Assembly: GCA_017963105.1 (NCBI GenBank) | Contig: JAGCTY010000010.1 | Coordinates: forward strand, 1-36,888 | Direction: 5' to 3' | DNA: 36,888 nt | From: Lentisphaeria bacterium | GTDB lineage: Bacteria > Verrucomicrobiota > Lentisphaeria > Victivallales > UBA1829 | In this document: positions 10,154 through 18,853 of the stretch, one piece after another | How the letters are laid out: each line of letters starts with the position of its first letter | How positions within the stretch are numbered: position 1 is the first letter of the stretch | Made by a program: the position numbers and the translations under genes | The notes under the pieces: model-generated | Told to the model about the DNA's origin: nothing | What the model saw: only the letters and a program-made list of their open reading frames with translations | The model's database searches: none

Positions 10154-11572
10154 ATGGAACAGAACAGGCAGTATCTGGCGTTTGACCTCGGCGCGAGCAG
10201 CGGACGCGCCATTCTCGGATCCGTGCGGAACGGCCGGCTGGAACTGGATGAGATTCACCGGTTCAGGAACTACCCGTACGAGAGGGACGGGCATTATTTC
10301 TGGGATTTCCGCGCGCTCCTCGGCGAACTCGAAACCGGGCTGAAGAAAGCGGTTGCAATTACACCCGTTTTAGCGAGTTTTTCCATCGACACGTGGGGCG
10401 TCGATTACGCGCTGTTCCGAAACGGCGCACTCATCCACGATCCGTACTGCTACCGCGACGGACGGACCGAGGCCGCGATCGAGGATTTCCATAAGCGGAT
10501 TCCGAAGGCGGATTTCTACGCCCGCAACGGTATCCAGCCGCTCGTTTTCAATACCATTTACCAGCTCTGCGCCGAACTGCGCGACCACCCGGACGCGCTG
10601 GACGGCACCACGATGCTCCTCATGCCGGACGCGCTTCACTTTATGCTGACCGGCACGGCCACCAGCGAGATCACCATCGCCAGCACGGGCGCGCTTCTGA
10701 AAGCGAGCTCGCCGGATTGGGACACCGAGGCATTAAGCAAGCTCGCCGGGCTTCCTGCCAACCTTTTTACAAAGATTGTGCCGCCCGCCTCGCCCGCCGG
10801 ATGTCTGAAAGCCGAAACGGCGGCGCGCCTCGGCATTCCGCAGATTCCCGCCGTGAAATGCGCCTCGCACGACACCGCGAGCGCCGTGCTCGCCATGCCG
10901 TGCATGGACCCGGAAAAGGCGCTGTACATCAGCCTCGGCACGTGGGCGCTGCTCGGCGCGGAACTCCACAACGCCATCCTCACGCCCGAAGCGCTGGAAA
11001 GCCACTTCACGAACGAACGCGGCGTGGAGGATACGTTCCGGTTCCTCTGCAACATCATGGGCACGTGGCTCCTTCAGGAGACCCGCCGCACCTGGACCGA
11101 ACAGGGCAAGGACATCTCGTTCGCGGACATGGAGGCGATGGCGGCTCCGCTCGACGGTCAGCCGTTCCGCATCGACCCGGACGACGCCGTGTTCTTCCCG
11201 CCGGGCGACATGCCGGAACGCGTGCGGCGTTACTGCCGCGAGCACGGCCAGGGCGAACTCCCGAGCGACGCCGCGCTGGTCCGCTGCATCTACGATTCCC
11301 TCGCCGACTGCTTCAAAAAACGCATCGAACAACTCGAAGCCATCACAGATAAAAAGTTCGACACAATCAACATCCTCGGCGGCGGCACGCGCGACATGTT
11401 CTTCATGCGGCTGGTGGCAAAGACGACCGGACGCCGCGTGCTGGCCGGACCGACCGAGGCGACCGCAATCGGAAACATCCTGGCACAGATGATCGCAGGC
11501 GGCGCGCTGAAAGACGCGGCGGAAGCCCGCGCGCTCACCGCCGCCTCGTTCCCGCTCGCCGTCTACGGGTAA
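10154..11572 (+). CDS. rhaB: L-rhamnulokinase
   Basis: This 472-residue FGGY-family sugar kinase phosphorylates L-rhamnulose to L-rhamnulose-1-phosphate with ATP. The N-terminal phosphate-binding loop reads YLAFDLGASSGRAILG (8-23). SIDTWGVDYALF near residues 76-87 is the first-lobe signature. The second ATPase lobe shows CASHDTASAVLA (about 236-247), YISLGTWALLG (257-267) and INILGGGTRDMFFM (about 404-417), ending with ATAIGNILAQ, all diagnostic of RhaB. AAAGGA precedes the start at 10154, 20 bases after rhaA. The gene ends 12 bases from the convergent GT9 gene with no hairpin between, so the two transcripts may overlap at their ends. Confidence 0.96.
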   Translation: MEQNRQYLAFDLGASSGRAILGSVRNGRLELDEIHRFRNYPYERDGHYFWDFRALLGELETGLKKAVAITPVLASFSIDTWGVDYALFRNGALIHDPYCYRDGRTEAAIEDFHKRIPKADFYARNGIQPLVFNTIYQLCAELRDHPDALDGTTMLLMPDALHFMLTGTATSEITIASTGALLKASSPDWDTEALSKLAGLPANLFTKIVPPASPAGCLKAETAARLGIPQIPAVKCASHDTASAVLAMPCMDPEKALYISLGTWALLGAELHNAILTPEALESHFTNERGVEDTFRFLCNIMGTWLLQETRRTWTEQGKDISFADMEAMAAPLDGQPFRIDPDDAVFFPPGDMPERVRRYCREHGQGELPSDAALVRCIYDSLADCFKKRIEQLEAITDKKFDTINILGGGTRDMFFMRLVAKTTGRRVLAGPTEATAIGNILAQMIAGGALKDAAEARALTAASFPLAVYG

Positions 11573-11584
11573 AGGTTCTCCGTC

Positions 11585-12685
11585 TCACTTCTGTTCCATG
11601 ACCTGCCGGAGCATCCGCTTCACGGCGTCCTCGACCTCGTCCACGGTGATGCTTTCGATGCACGCGGGGCTGCCCTTCGGACAGACGGCGGCGAGGCATC
11701 CGGCGCAGGGGAGATCGTGGCGAAGGACGATATGGCCCTCGCCGTACGGATTCCATGCTCCGGGGAAGTTGTGCGCGGAGTAGATGCCGACGCATTTGAG
11801 CCCGGCGGCGACCGCCATATGGAGCGTCCCGGTATCGTTGCCGACGTAGAACCTGCAGTTCTCCATGAACGCGACGGTCTCGCGCAGGGTAGTCAGTCCG
11901 GCGTCGGCGGCATCGAACCCGAATCCGAGGTGCGCGATCATCTCATCGATTTCGACGCAATTTTCCCTGCCGCCGAAAAACACCGGGACGATCCCCGGCT
12001 CAGAAACACGACGTATGAGCTCTTCAAACCGCTCGACCGGCCAGCGCAGTTTCTTCCCGCCGACTCCGACGGCGACGGGGACCTTGTCCCCGACCGCGGC
12101 CGCGGCCTTCCCGTCCCACACCTCCTGCGCATGGCGGCGTTCTTCATCGGTCAGGCGCAGGTCGATGCGGCGGTCCGGGATCATGATGCCGTCCGCCTCC
12201 AGGCGCGCGGCGGTGATGTCCATGTGGTGCGGCACGGGTGGCACGGGAACGTCTGGTCGGACCGCGGGGAAGATGAACAGCGACTTATCGCCCATCCAGT
12301 GTCTAATCCCGCCGAGCAGGCACCACACGCGCCACAGCTTCATCCGCAGGGCATAGTATTTCGGCGCGGTCTGGTTGATGTTGATCGCCAGGTCGAAATG
12401 CTCGCGCCGCACCTGACCGACCGAAGCGAACAGACGCAGGACAATCTGAGGGATGCTCCCGGAGGTCGTGAAGCCGGAAACGCGGTCGACCGGGCCCGAC
12501 GGCCCCGGCAGTTCCCGGACGCACGCCGGCCCGGTGCAGGCGGAGCAGGAGAAGATCACGGTTTCGGCGTCCGGCCATTTCGCCCGGATGGCGTTCAGGA
12601 ACGGGATCGGGATCAGCGTGTCGCCGATGGAGCCGGAGTGGAACAGGTGGATCCTCCGTGGCGGTTTCTTCCGCGCGGCGTCCAT
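11585..12685 (-). CDS. Glycosyltransferase family 9 (heptosyltransferase-like)
   Basis: This 366-residue protein resembles ADP-heptose:LPS heptosyltransferases (WaaC/WaaF/WaaQ), cytoplasmic-face GT-B enzymes that extend the lipopolysaccharide core. The N-terminal strand and loop RRIHLFHSGSIGDTLIPIPF (10-29) is the family hallmark, with the catalytic-type Asp in SIGDTL. The C-terminal donor-binding half shows KVPVAVGVGGKKLRWP (about 205-220), VPVFFGG, and FYVGNDTGTLHMAVAAGLKCVGIYS (about 290-314), where the NDTG-xxH motif binds the nucleotide sugar. A late CAGCLAAVCPKGSPAC cluster carries four cysteines, which family members often have near the end. The ATG at 12685 lies 73 bases inside the flippase gene; the conserved strand begins at residue 11, so a substantial overlap is real. 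The sugar is inferred from family only. Confidence 0.88.
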   Translation of the reverse strand: MDAARKKPPRRIHLFHSGSIGDTLIPIPFLNAIRAKWPDAETVIFSCSACTGPACVRELPGPSGPVDRVSGFTTSGSIPQIVLRLFASVGQVRREHFDLAININQTAPKYYALRMKLWRVWCLLGGIRHWMGDKSLFIFPAVRPDVPVPPVPHHMDITAARLEADGIMIPDRRIDLRLTDEERRHAQEVWDGKAAAAVGDKVPVAVGVGGKKLRWPVERFEELIRRVSEPGIVPVFFGGRENCVEIDEMIAHLGFGFDAADAGLTTLRETVAFMENCRFYVGNDTGTLHMAVAAGLKCVGIYSAHNFPGAWNPYGEGHIVLRHDLPCAGCLAAVCPKGSPACIESITVDEVEDAVKRMLRQVMEQK

Positions 12686-13944
12686 GCCAGCACGAACAGG
12701 ACCGAGACCAGCACCGCGACGAGCCAGACCGCGCTGGCGATCAGCGCGGCCCAGGCCGTACCGTCCGCGCCCAGGCGCGAACTGAGGATCCAGTACAGCA
12801 CCACGCTCAATGCAGCCGCTCCGGCGGTGATCAGTGCGGCACGGCGTTCATGGTGCATGGAGTTCAGCATATCGGCATAGAACCGCGCAGCATTCCAGAG
12901 CAGCGCACCTTCGATCAGGATCAGCGTGCAGGGCGCGGCATCGGCGAATTCCGCCCCGAAGAGCAGCGTCAGGATCCATCTGCCCCCGAAACCGAACACG
13001 ATACCGGCACCGGCCATCATCACGGCCGTGCCACCCAGCATACTCCAGACGGACCGGCGGAGCGCCCGTGTGTCCCCTTCCTGATACAGCTGGTTGGAAA
13101 ATGGTGCAAAGACCTCGGAAATGGCGTATAAAGGGCGGATCATCAGGGCGACCGGCAGCGCGATGTTGAATAACAGCGTCTCCTCCGGCGTCACGCGATA
13201 AGACAGGATCACGTTGCCCAGCTCAGCGAAAAAGTAATATCCGGTGCAGGACAGCAGCAGCCAGCCGCCTGCCTTCATGAGGCGTTTGCGGCCGTCCGGA
13301 CTGACCTGATGCAGGACCGTGAATCCGTGTTTGCGTCTGGCCCAGATGATACCGCCAAGCCCCGCGCACCAGGCACCGATCGCATAGACGGTGATCACAG
13401 CGGCCAGTCCGTATTTCGCCTGAAAAAGCCAAACTCCGGCAAGGATCGTGGTGGTATTCCACAGCTGAAGCAAATTCGATGCGACAAATTCCTTCAATCC
13501 GTTAAGAAGCAGGGTCGTAGCGGCAAACACGCTGAACGGCAGAGGCAATAGCAGAAGCAGCCAGAAAATGCGCCGGGAATTGATCCCGTACCGCTCCATG
13601 CTGTCCCCCGCCAGCAGGACCGCGGGCAGTCCGACCACGGTCAGGAATACCCCGACGAGGAAGACCCATCGCGCACACCAGGCGTAAAAGCCGTGCGCTT
13701 CATCGACCTGTCCGCGGTTGCGGGCGTCCGGGATGCAAAAAAAAGACGCGTTCGGAATCCCCATTGAAAAAAGCGCGACCAGGAGGGTGACCAGCGAAAA
13801 GGTGCTGTAGAAAAAGGCATATTCGTTCCCGGAAAGCCCGTTCGAGGTGAACCGTCGTGTCAGATAGGCGCAGCCCCCGATGACGAACGCACACGTCATG
13901 GAAAACGCCGTATTACCGAAGAAATACCGTTTGCCGCTGCTCAT
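12613..13944 (-). CDS. Polysaccharide flippase (Wzx/MATE-like, MVF clan)
   Basis: This 443-residue protein has about 12-14 predicted membrane helices and likely moves a lipid-linked saccharide from the inner to the outer leaflet. The start KRYFFGNTAFSMTCAFVIGG fits the first helix of Wzx proteins, and charged loops such as GIPNASFFCIPDARNRGQVDE and SEVFAPFSNQLYQEGD are typical of the family. The hydrophobic region ends near AVLVSVLFVLAW; the last 23 residues (TPRGRNRHGGS and on) are hydrophilic and low in complexity because they are read from DNA that also encodes the start of the GT9 protein. An ancestral stop may have been lost. The ATG at 13944 has no clear Shine-Dalgarno. Neighbours are GT2 upstream and GT9 downstream, all on one strand. 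Confidence 0.82.
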   Translation of the reverse strand: MSSGKRYFFGNTAFSMTCAFVIGGCAYLTRRFTSNGLSGNEYAFFYSTFSLVTLLVALFSMGIPNASFFCIPDARNRGQVDEAHGFYAWCARWVFLVGVFLTVVGLPAVLLAGDSMERYGINSRRIFWLLLLLPLPFSVFAATTLLLNGLKEFVASNLLQLWNTTTILAGVWLFQAKYGLAAVITVYAIGAWCAGLGGIIWARRKHGFTVLHQVSPDGRKRLMKAGGWLLLSCTGYYFFAELGNVILSYRVTPEETLLFNIALPVALMIRPLYAISEVFAPFSNQLYQEGDTRALRRSVWSMLGGTAVMMAGAGIVFGFGGRWILTLLFGAEFADAAPCTLILIEGALLWNAARFYADMLNSMHHERRAALITAGAAALSVVLYWILSSRLGADGTAWAALIASAVWLVAVLVSVLFVLAWTPRGRNRHGGSTCSTPAPSATR

Positions 13945-14012
13945 AAATGTGTTTTCTGATAAGTCATAAACTCAGGCGGGAACATAATGAAGGGCATCCG
14001 CCGACATCCGGT

Positions 14013-14906
14013 TCAGCGTCCGTTCTTCTGTCTTGCCAGAGTTTTGCGGATCTGCGCGAGCTGTTCGCCCAGCAGCCCCAGGATGAAGCTCACGGCGCCG
14101 AGCAGGATCAGCATGACCGATGCCGAATTGATGATCCTGGCACGGACATAAATAAAAGTGCCCCACCCAAGTCCAAACAGGAAGAAAAACAGACTGATCC
14201 GGAAAAACGTCGTCATCGGGCGCAGCAGGATCGCCAGGTTCAGGATCTCCGCCAGCGTGACCAGCGCGGTCCGCGTGCCGATCGTACTCTTGCCGGCGAG
14301 ACGCGGCGCGACCGTGATCTCCGCGCGGGAGACCAGTTTCCGGTCGTTCACCATCAGCAGCAGGATCACGTCGCTGAACGCCATCGTGTCCGGGCAGAGG
14401 TCCAGGTACGAGGCCGCCTCGCTCAACCGGTAGCACTTCATGCCGGAGTTCAGGTCGCGGACCGGCAGGCTCAGCAGCAAGGAGGCGAACGTGCGGATCA
14501 CCCATTTGCCGAGGGACCGGTACCCGCCGGATTCGTTGTTGACGCGTTCGCCGACCACCAGGTCCGCGTCAGTCTCCACGATGCGGCGGAAACACTTCTC
14601 CACGTCCTCCAGGCGGTGCTGGCCGTCCGCATCGATCGTGATCGCGAACTCCGTCTTCGCGGCGCGCAGTCCGCTTTTGATCGCGGCCCCGTAGCCGCAG
14701 TTGAGCTTGTGGCGGACCACGTCCAGATGAGGCGCGGTCTTCTGCATTTCCAGAAGCAGCGCGCACGTGCCGTCGCGCGAGCCGTCGTCCACCGCGATCA
14801 CACGCCAGCCGCGTTCCTTCGCGAACGCCAGCAGCGGCGGAAAGACGGCGGGGATGTTCTCCGCCTCGTTATAGCACGGCACGACGATGGAAAGCGATGA
14901 ATCCAT
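14013..14906 (-). CDS. Glycosyltransferase family 2, polyprenyl-phosphate sugar transferase type
   Basis: This 297-residue enzyme has a GT-A catalytic domain and two C-terminal membrane helices, like DPM1/ArnC-type transferases that charge undecaprenyl phosphate with a sugar. Motifs: SIVVPCYNEAENIPAVF (6-22), IAVDDGSRDGT (about 38-48), TIDADGQH (about 92-99) giving the DxD metal site, and NSGMKCYR (about 153-160). Helices are at about 230-252 and 258-280 (ASVMLILLGAVSFILGLLG), anchoring it to the inner membrane. The ATG at 14906 is 3 bases after the GT39 stop, and AGGAGG lies inside the end of that gene, so translation is coupled. A GT39-type membrane transferase directly upstream would use polyprenyl-phosphate sugars, so the pair may be donor maker and user; that is inference. 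Confidence 0.9.
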   Translation of the reverse strand: MDSSLSIVVPCYNEAENIPAVFPPLLAFAKERGWRVIAVDDGSRDGTCALLLEMQKTAPHLDVVRHKLNCGYGAAIKSGLRAAKTEFAITIDADGQHRLEDVEKCFRRIVETDADLVVGERVNNESGGYRSLGKWVIRTFASLLLSLPVRDLNSGMKCYRLSEAASYLDLCPDTMAFSDVILLLMVNDRKLVSRAEITVAPRLAGKSTIGTRTALVTLAEILNLAILLRPMTTFFRISLFFFLFGLGWGTFIYVRARIINSASVMLILLGAVSFILGLLGEQLAQIRKTLARQKNGR

Positions 14907-14909
14907 AGT

Positions 14910-16511
14910 TCATTCCTCCTCGATTTTGCGGAACAGCCGGACGGTGCTCTCCTCCGCAAGCGGAATCTCCCGCAGATCGTCGCGGACTTCCACATTCGAC
15001 AGGATATCGTCCTCGTCCTTGCGCACCAGGAAATAATCGAAACCGGCGAAGGTCCGGCTGTCCGGCAGCAGCGTATCAATCGGCATCGCACGTTTCATCC
15101 CGGAGTAGTACCATTCGATGCAGGCGTACCGGAAAAGTACTCTGCCGTCCGGTCTTTCCGAATGCATGATTTCACCCACGGCCTGTCCGGAACGGACCGG
15201 CGCGCGTGTATCATCGGAGATGATGTTTTCGACGCCGTTCTGAATCTGAAGCGCCAGGATCACCAGGACCGCGGCGATTCCGACATGCAAGAGAGGACGC
15301 GGCAGCAGCTTCACGGCCCAGCGCCAGAACCACCAGCAGGTCATGACCGTAAACACCATGAACAGCGGGACGTTCAGCAGGAAATACCGGTATGCGTGGA
15401 ATTGCGACAATTTGAAGATCACGGCGTTGCACGCCACGCTCACGAACAGCACGATAAAAAACGGATTCCATTTCACGAAATCCGGCACGTCGCAGTCCGG
15501 CCATACACAGGTTGCCGGGCAGTGTGCAGCCGACGATTGCGTACGGGAAGCGGAACAGCGCCTCCCGAACTCGGCCAGGATCAGCAGGACCACGCCTGCG
15601 ACTGCGAATCCGAAATAAAGCTCGTAGTTTCCGACGATGTTTCTCCGGATGAGCTCCAGCCAGCTGGCCAGGGCGCTTTCCCGCTCCGGCGCGGACTTTG
15701 CGATCTCATCCGCGACTGACGCAGGCATGATCGGCGCACCGTCCGCCCCCTTCAGCCCGAACAAAAACATCAGTCCGTCATGAATGCGGGCATCGTAGAC
15801 AAACCTCCCGCAGAAGCGCCAGTTGACCCACGCACGTTCCAGAAGGGAGACACACCACGCCGCGACCGTCGTCAGCAGGGGCAAAACCGGAAGGAGGCGT
15901 TTTTCGCGCCACACGTTCCACATCCAGAAGAGCGCCGTGCAGCCGAACAGCACGCAGGCATTGCCGATCCCCTCGCTCCGGACAAGAGACAGCCCGCCCA
16001 GCGCCACGCCGAAACCGACCGCAGTCCCGTACGAACGGAATTTCTCCTGAATCAGACGGGCGGAGCAGTATAGCGCGGCAACCATAAAGAAAAGTTTGCC
16101 GGAATCCAGTAAACCGGCACAGGAAAAACGGATGATCTTCGGCGTACAGGCGAAAAGCACCGCCCCGAACGCGGACGGTTCATCCGGCAGGAAACGTTTC
16201 AGCAGGAGATACACGAACGGGATCGCCGCGACAAAAAATATGCACGAGACGGCGGACAGCGCCACGTCCGGAGCCATGCCCGCCAGCGTGAAAATCCGCG
16301 AAAGAAGCACGTTCAGCGACGGGATCGACGGGTGGAACGCTTCGGCGTACGCGCCGGCCGCCAGCGCACGCGACATCGCCGCATACACGTTCGCGGTATC
16401 GCGGTAGGCGATACCGTTGAAAAAGATCAGATGCGTCAGCGAAATGAACGCACCGACCAGAACCGCGGCGAGCAGCATCCATTCCGCGGCGGACAGTTTA
16501 TGACGAAACAC
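14910..16511 (-). CDS. Multi-spanning glycosyltransferase, GT39/ArnT-like
   Basis: This 533-residue polytopic protein has about 11 predicted helices (for example 13-33, 78-100, 111-125, 150-165, 170-190, and two near 365-410) and a soluble C-terminal domain from about residue 440. The first extracytoplasmic loop carries YRDTANVYAAMSRALAAG and FHPSIPSLN; an acidic residue in this loop is catalytic in PMT/ArnT enzymes. The middle segment FCGRFVYDARIHDGLMFLFG forms a long loop. It probably transfers a sugar from a polyprenyl-phosphate donor to an acceptor at the outer face of the inner membrane. The start is GTG at 16511, with GAAAGG about 11 bases upstream; no ATG fits better. It opens the four-gene glycan block. 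Acceptor and sugar cannot be read from the sequence. Confidence 0.82.
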   Translation of the reverse strand: MFRHKLSAAEWMLLAAVLVGAFISLTHLIFFNGIAYRDTANVYAAMSRALAAGAYAEAFHPSIPSLNVLLSRIFTLAGMAPDVALSAVSCIFFVAAIPFVYLLLKRFLPDEPSAFGAVLFACTPKIIRFSCAGLLDSGKLFFMVAALYCSARLIQEKFRSYGTAVGFGVALGGLSLVRSEGIGNACVLFGCTALFWMWNVWREKRLLPVLPLLTTVAAWCVSLLERAWVNWRFCGRFVYDARIHDGLMFLFGLKGADGAPIMPASVADEIAKSAPERESALASWLELIRRNIVGNYELYFGFAVAGVVLLILAEFGRRCSASRTQSSAAHCPATCVWPDCDVPDFVKWNPFFIVLFVSVACNAVIFKLSQFHAYRYFLLNVPLFMVFTVMTCWWFWRWAVKLLPRPLLHVGIAAVLVILALQIQNGVENIISDDTRAPVRSGQAVGEIMHSERPDGRVLFRYACIEWYYSGMKRAMPIDTLLPDSRTFAGFDYFLVRKDEDDILSNVEVRDDLREIPLAEESTVRLFRKIEEE

Positions 16512-16621
16512 CCGGGCAACCTTTCAAATATCAGATGTTTTGAGGCTGTTTCCGGACGGCTCGGCGCCGCATCCCGGAAACACACTTCGGTTCACGTGGA
16601 TTCCCCTGATCGGGAAGGATG

Positions 16622-16657
16622 AAAAAAGACGGCTTCGATGATGAACCGAAACCGTCT
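16622..16657 (-). terminator. Intrinsic terminator after the pseudopilin gene
   Basis: Minus-strand AGACGG (16652-16657) pairs with CCGTCT (16627-16632), with TTCG/CGAA extending the stem past one mismatch. Six T (16622-16627) follow directly. It sits 72 bases after the stop at 16729 and also separates this gene from the glycan block. Confidence 0.85.
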
Positions 16658-16728
16658 GAACAACGCATCGGGACAAACGCCCGCGGGACGCCGCGGGAAA
16701 GCGGCATCCCGGAAAGCGTTCGGAAAGA

Positions 16729-17583
16729 TTATTTCTTGTGGCAGGTATCCGGATCGGAGCAGGAGTCGCCGACTTTGCGTTTCGGGCAGTCCGTCCAGGA
16801 ACCGAATCCCATATAGGTGCAACCGGTCGGGTTGCTGTCGCCGTAGGAGGTCTTCTTGGCGATCAGGAGTCCTTCCTTGGTCGGGAAGGTCTGCTGCGGC
16901 TTCATGTGCTTGGCATGGCCGTCGAGGAAGAGTTCGCCGGCGGTGTTGTGGGAGGTGTAGCGCTTGACGATGCAGATCTGCTGGTGAACGGCGCTGGCGG
17001 AGCCGGGGCTGTTGATGCTGGTCTTGGAGAAGGTGGCGCTGCCGATGTTGTTGCCTTCGGAAACGTTTTCACCGATGATGATCAGGTCGGAAGCGGTGTG
17101 GATCGCGGTGGTCTTGTTGCCGCTGATGTAGCCCTTGCCGTTATTGCCTTTGCCTTCCTTGCCGTTGGCTTCGAGCATGTTCGGGATGTAGGGATGGACG
17201 GCTTCCTGGAGGTTGTTGAGGCTGTAGGACTTCTTGTTGCCGCCGACCGCCGCGGTCTCGCTGGAGGCGTCGGCTTCGCAGAAGAAGGAGTTTCTGAACG
17301 GAGATCTGTTGCGGTCCTGCCCGAGGGCATCGATCAGGGCATACTCCCAGCTGCAGCTGGATCCGGTCTGCGGGCTGGTGAGCGCGGGCATGTAGTCGTT
17401 GTAGCCGGTAGCATACATCTGGAATGCCTTGGAGAACTGGCCGAGGTTGCTGAGGCAGGTCGCGGTGCTGGCGCTTTCCCGGGCGCTCTGCAGGGCGGGC
17501 AGCAGCATGGACGCCAGGATCGCGATAATGCAGATGACGACCAGCAGCTCGATGAGGGTAAACGCCTGTTTACGATGTTTCAT
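16729..17583 (-). CDS. Prepilin-type N-terminal cleavage/methylation protein (pseudopilin-like, DUF1559 type)
   Basis: This 284-residue protein starts with a type IV prepilin signal: basic KHRKQA, then [24 protein letters not shown], with the predicted cut before Phe8 and the required Glu at mature position 5. The residue before the cut is Ala, not the usual Gly, as is common in the large DUF1559 families of Planctomycetes and Lentisphaerae. The mature region has [26 protein letters not shown] (about 43-68), which follows the family pattern of a Cys-x-N-L helix, and ends with a domain containing [12 protein letters not shown] (near 215-226), where H/D/G repeats are usual. Six late cysteines occur ([20 protein letters not shown]). 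These proteins are exported and often amplified; the function of most is unknown. It has its own promoter candidate and terminator, so it appears monocistronic. SD AAAGG precedes the ATG. Confidence 0.88.
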   Translation of the reverse strand: MKHRKQAFTLIELLVVICIIAILASMLLPALQSARESASTATCLSNLGQFSKAFQMYATGYNDYMPALTSPQTGSSCSWEYALIDALGQDRNRSPFRNSFFCEADASSETAAVGGNKKSYSLNNLQEAVHPYIPNMLEANGKEGKGNNGKGYISGNKTTAIHTASDLIIIGENVSEGNNIGSATFSKTSINSPGSASAVHQQICIVKRYTSHNTAGELFLDGHAKHMKPQQTFPTKEGLLIAKKTSYGDSNPTGCTYMGFGSWTDCPKRKVGDSCSDPDTCHKK

Positions 17584-17683
17584 TTTGAGCTTACCTTTCG
17601 ATTGTGTTTGATTTTTGGTATGTTATGTTTTTGTTGTCTGGGTTCGGGCTGTTTCCCGGCGGAGGAAACAATATGCACTATAT

Positions 17684-17711
17684 ATTATACCGGATTTCTT
17701 GAGAAATGCAA
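17684..17711 (-). promoter_or_regulatory. Candidate promoter with a palindromic spacer
   Basis: TTGCAT (17706-17711) and a perfect TATAAT (17684-17689) on the minus strand are 16 bases apart. A palindrome with arms ATTTCT/AGAAAT (17694-17707) overlaps the spacer and touches the -35, a typical place for a repressor. The leader to the pilin ATG is about 95 bases. Confidence 0.6.
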
Positions 17712-17755
17712 ATAGCAAAACGTTAAAAATACAGAAAAAAAACGAGGTTTTCCGG

Positions 17756-17786
17756 AAAAATCGGCGGTTTCCGTCTCCATCCGCCG
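17756..17786 (-). terminator. Candidate terminator after the MBL-fold hydrolase
   Basis: Minus-strand CGGCGG (17781-17786) pairs with CCGCCG (17762-17767) across a 13-base loop, followed by A and five T (17756-17760). It is 18 bases past the stop at 17804. The loop is long, so strength is uncertain. Confidence 0.5.
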
Positions 17787-17803
17787 CGTTTTCCGGCGCC
17801 GAA

Positions 17804-18664
17804 TCACTTCGACGGCTGGTACGGATCGAATTTGTAGCCTTTTTCTTCCTTCACGATGTAGCCGGCGCCGGGGAACGGGATGTGCGCGCCGAAGACGATG
17901 TTGCCTTCCTTGCTCATGGACTCCAGGAACGACACGCGGGTCTGGTAAGCCTGCTTCTGGTCGGCGTCGAACGAGGCGCAATACTCGGGATGTTCGACCT
18001 GAAGGTCGACCGCGTGGACCACGTCGCCGACGAACCGGAGCTTGCCCTGGCGGTAGAAGCAGTGGCCGGGGGTGTGCCCGACCGCCTTGACTGCGTACAG
18101 ACCCGGCACGATGGGCTCGCCGAAGTTCAGGGTCTGGATGCGTCCGTTGTAGGCGTCGCGGAACTGCCGGAGAAGCTCCGTGGGTTTCTGCTTCGCGATG
18201 ATCGGGCTCCAGTGTTTCCACTCCTCGTAGGACAGATAGACCTTCGCGTTCGGGAAGACCGCCTTGCCGTCCTTGTCGACGAGCCCGCCGACGTGGTCCG
18301 GGTGCAGATGGGTGAGCAGGATGTAGTCGACCCCCTTCGGGCGGATGTTGACGCTGGCGAGCTTGGTGACGAGCGAGCCCTTCGCATCGAAATTGCCGGC
18401 ATCGATGAGGTAGGTCTTGAAGTTGTAGCGCATCACGAAGCAGTTGCAGGATGCCGGATACTCCGCTTTCAGCTTATCTTTCTTGAGCGTGGACGTCTTG
18501 GTATAGTCGCTGAAAAGGGATGACTTCATCGTCGTGGCCTTGTCGCGGATGGCGTACACCTCAACGTCGTTCGAGAACGTGAACTTCTTCACGTCGGGGG
18601 AATCCGCGGCGAACGCGGCGGCTCCGGCGCACAGGATTGCGGCGACTGCGGTAAACAATTTCAT
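17804..18664 (-). CDS. Secreted metallo-beta-lactamase-fold hydrolase
   Basis: This 286-residue protein has a Sec signal peptide (MKLFTAVAAILCAGAAAFAA, cut near 19-20) and so acts in the periplasm or outside. The zinc site of the MBL fold is complete: HLHPDH (His119, His121, Asp123, His124), GHTPGH (His197, His201), Asp214 in VGDVVHA, and His261 in GAHIPFPG. The Asp in the H-x-H-x-D-H motif supports a two-metal hydrolase. The order and spacing match the broad quorum-quenching lactonase and glyoxalase-like groups, but substrate cannot be read. The ATG at 18664 is preceded by GAGGTG 6-7 bases upstream. It has its own promoter (18718-18745), which is back-to-back with that of the phosphoesterase. 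The 72 residues after the signal peptide form the N-terminal strands and contain no known targeting motif. Confidence 0.9.
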   Translation of the reverse strand: MKLFTAVAAILCAGAAAFAADSPDVKKFTFSNDVEVYAIRDKATTMKSSLFSDYTKTSTLKKDKLKAEYPASCNCFVMRYNFKTYLIDAGNFDAKGSLVTKLASVNIRPKGVDYILLTHLHPDHVGGLVDKDGKAVFPNAKVYLSYEEWKHWSPIIAKQKPTELLRQFRDAYNGRIQTLNFGEPIVPGLYAVKAVGHTPGHCFYRQGKLRFVGDVVHAVDLQVEHPEYCASFDADQKQAYQTRVSFLESMSKEGNIVFGAHIPFPGAGYIVKEEKGYKFDPYQPSK

Positions 18665-18717
18665 ATCGCACCTCGTGTTTCAGGTCATGCAGGATAGACG
18701 GAAAATCTTTTTCCAAC

Positions 18718-18745
18718 AATATACAATGAAAAATCGAAAAATCAA
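18718..18745 (-). promoter_or_regulatory. Candidate promoter for the MBL-fold hydrolase
   Basis: TTGATT (18740-18745) and TATATT (18718-18723) on the minus strand, 16 bases apart. The -35 lies 3 bases from the -35 of the divergent phosphoesterase promoter, so the two may compete. Confidence 0.5.
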
Positions 18746-18748
18746 ACC

Positions 18749-18776
18749 TTGAAAAAAGAGAAAAGGCGTTTAAATT
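18749..18776 (+). promoter_or_regulatory. Candidate promoter for the phosphoesterase
   Basis: TTGAAA (18749-18754) and TAAATT (18771-18776), 16 bases apart. The leader to the ATG at 18854 would be about 70 bases and contains a terminator-like hairpin at 18795-18816. Confidence 0.45.
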
Positions 18777-18794
18777 AAAGAAATTTCCGTTTTC

Positions 18795-18816
18795 CGGCTC
18801 TTCGGAGGCCGTTTTT
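18795..18816 (+). terminator. Terminator-like hairpin in the phosphoesterase leader
   Basis: CGGCTC pairs with GAGGCCG (one bulged G) around a TTCG loop, followed by five T (18812-18816). It lies between the promoter candidate and the ATG, where no plus-strand gene ends. It may act as an attenuator or block read-through; function is inference. Confidence 0.4.
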
Positions 18817-18853
18817 CATTCAGTTTCTTCCTGCTTTCCGGAGCGTTCGATTC

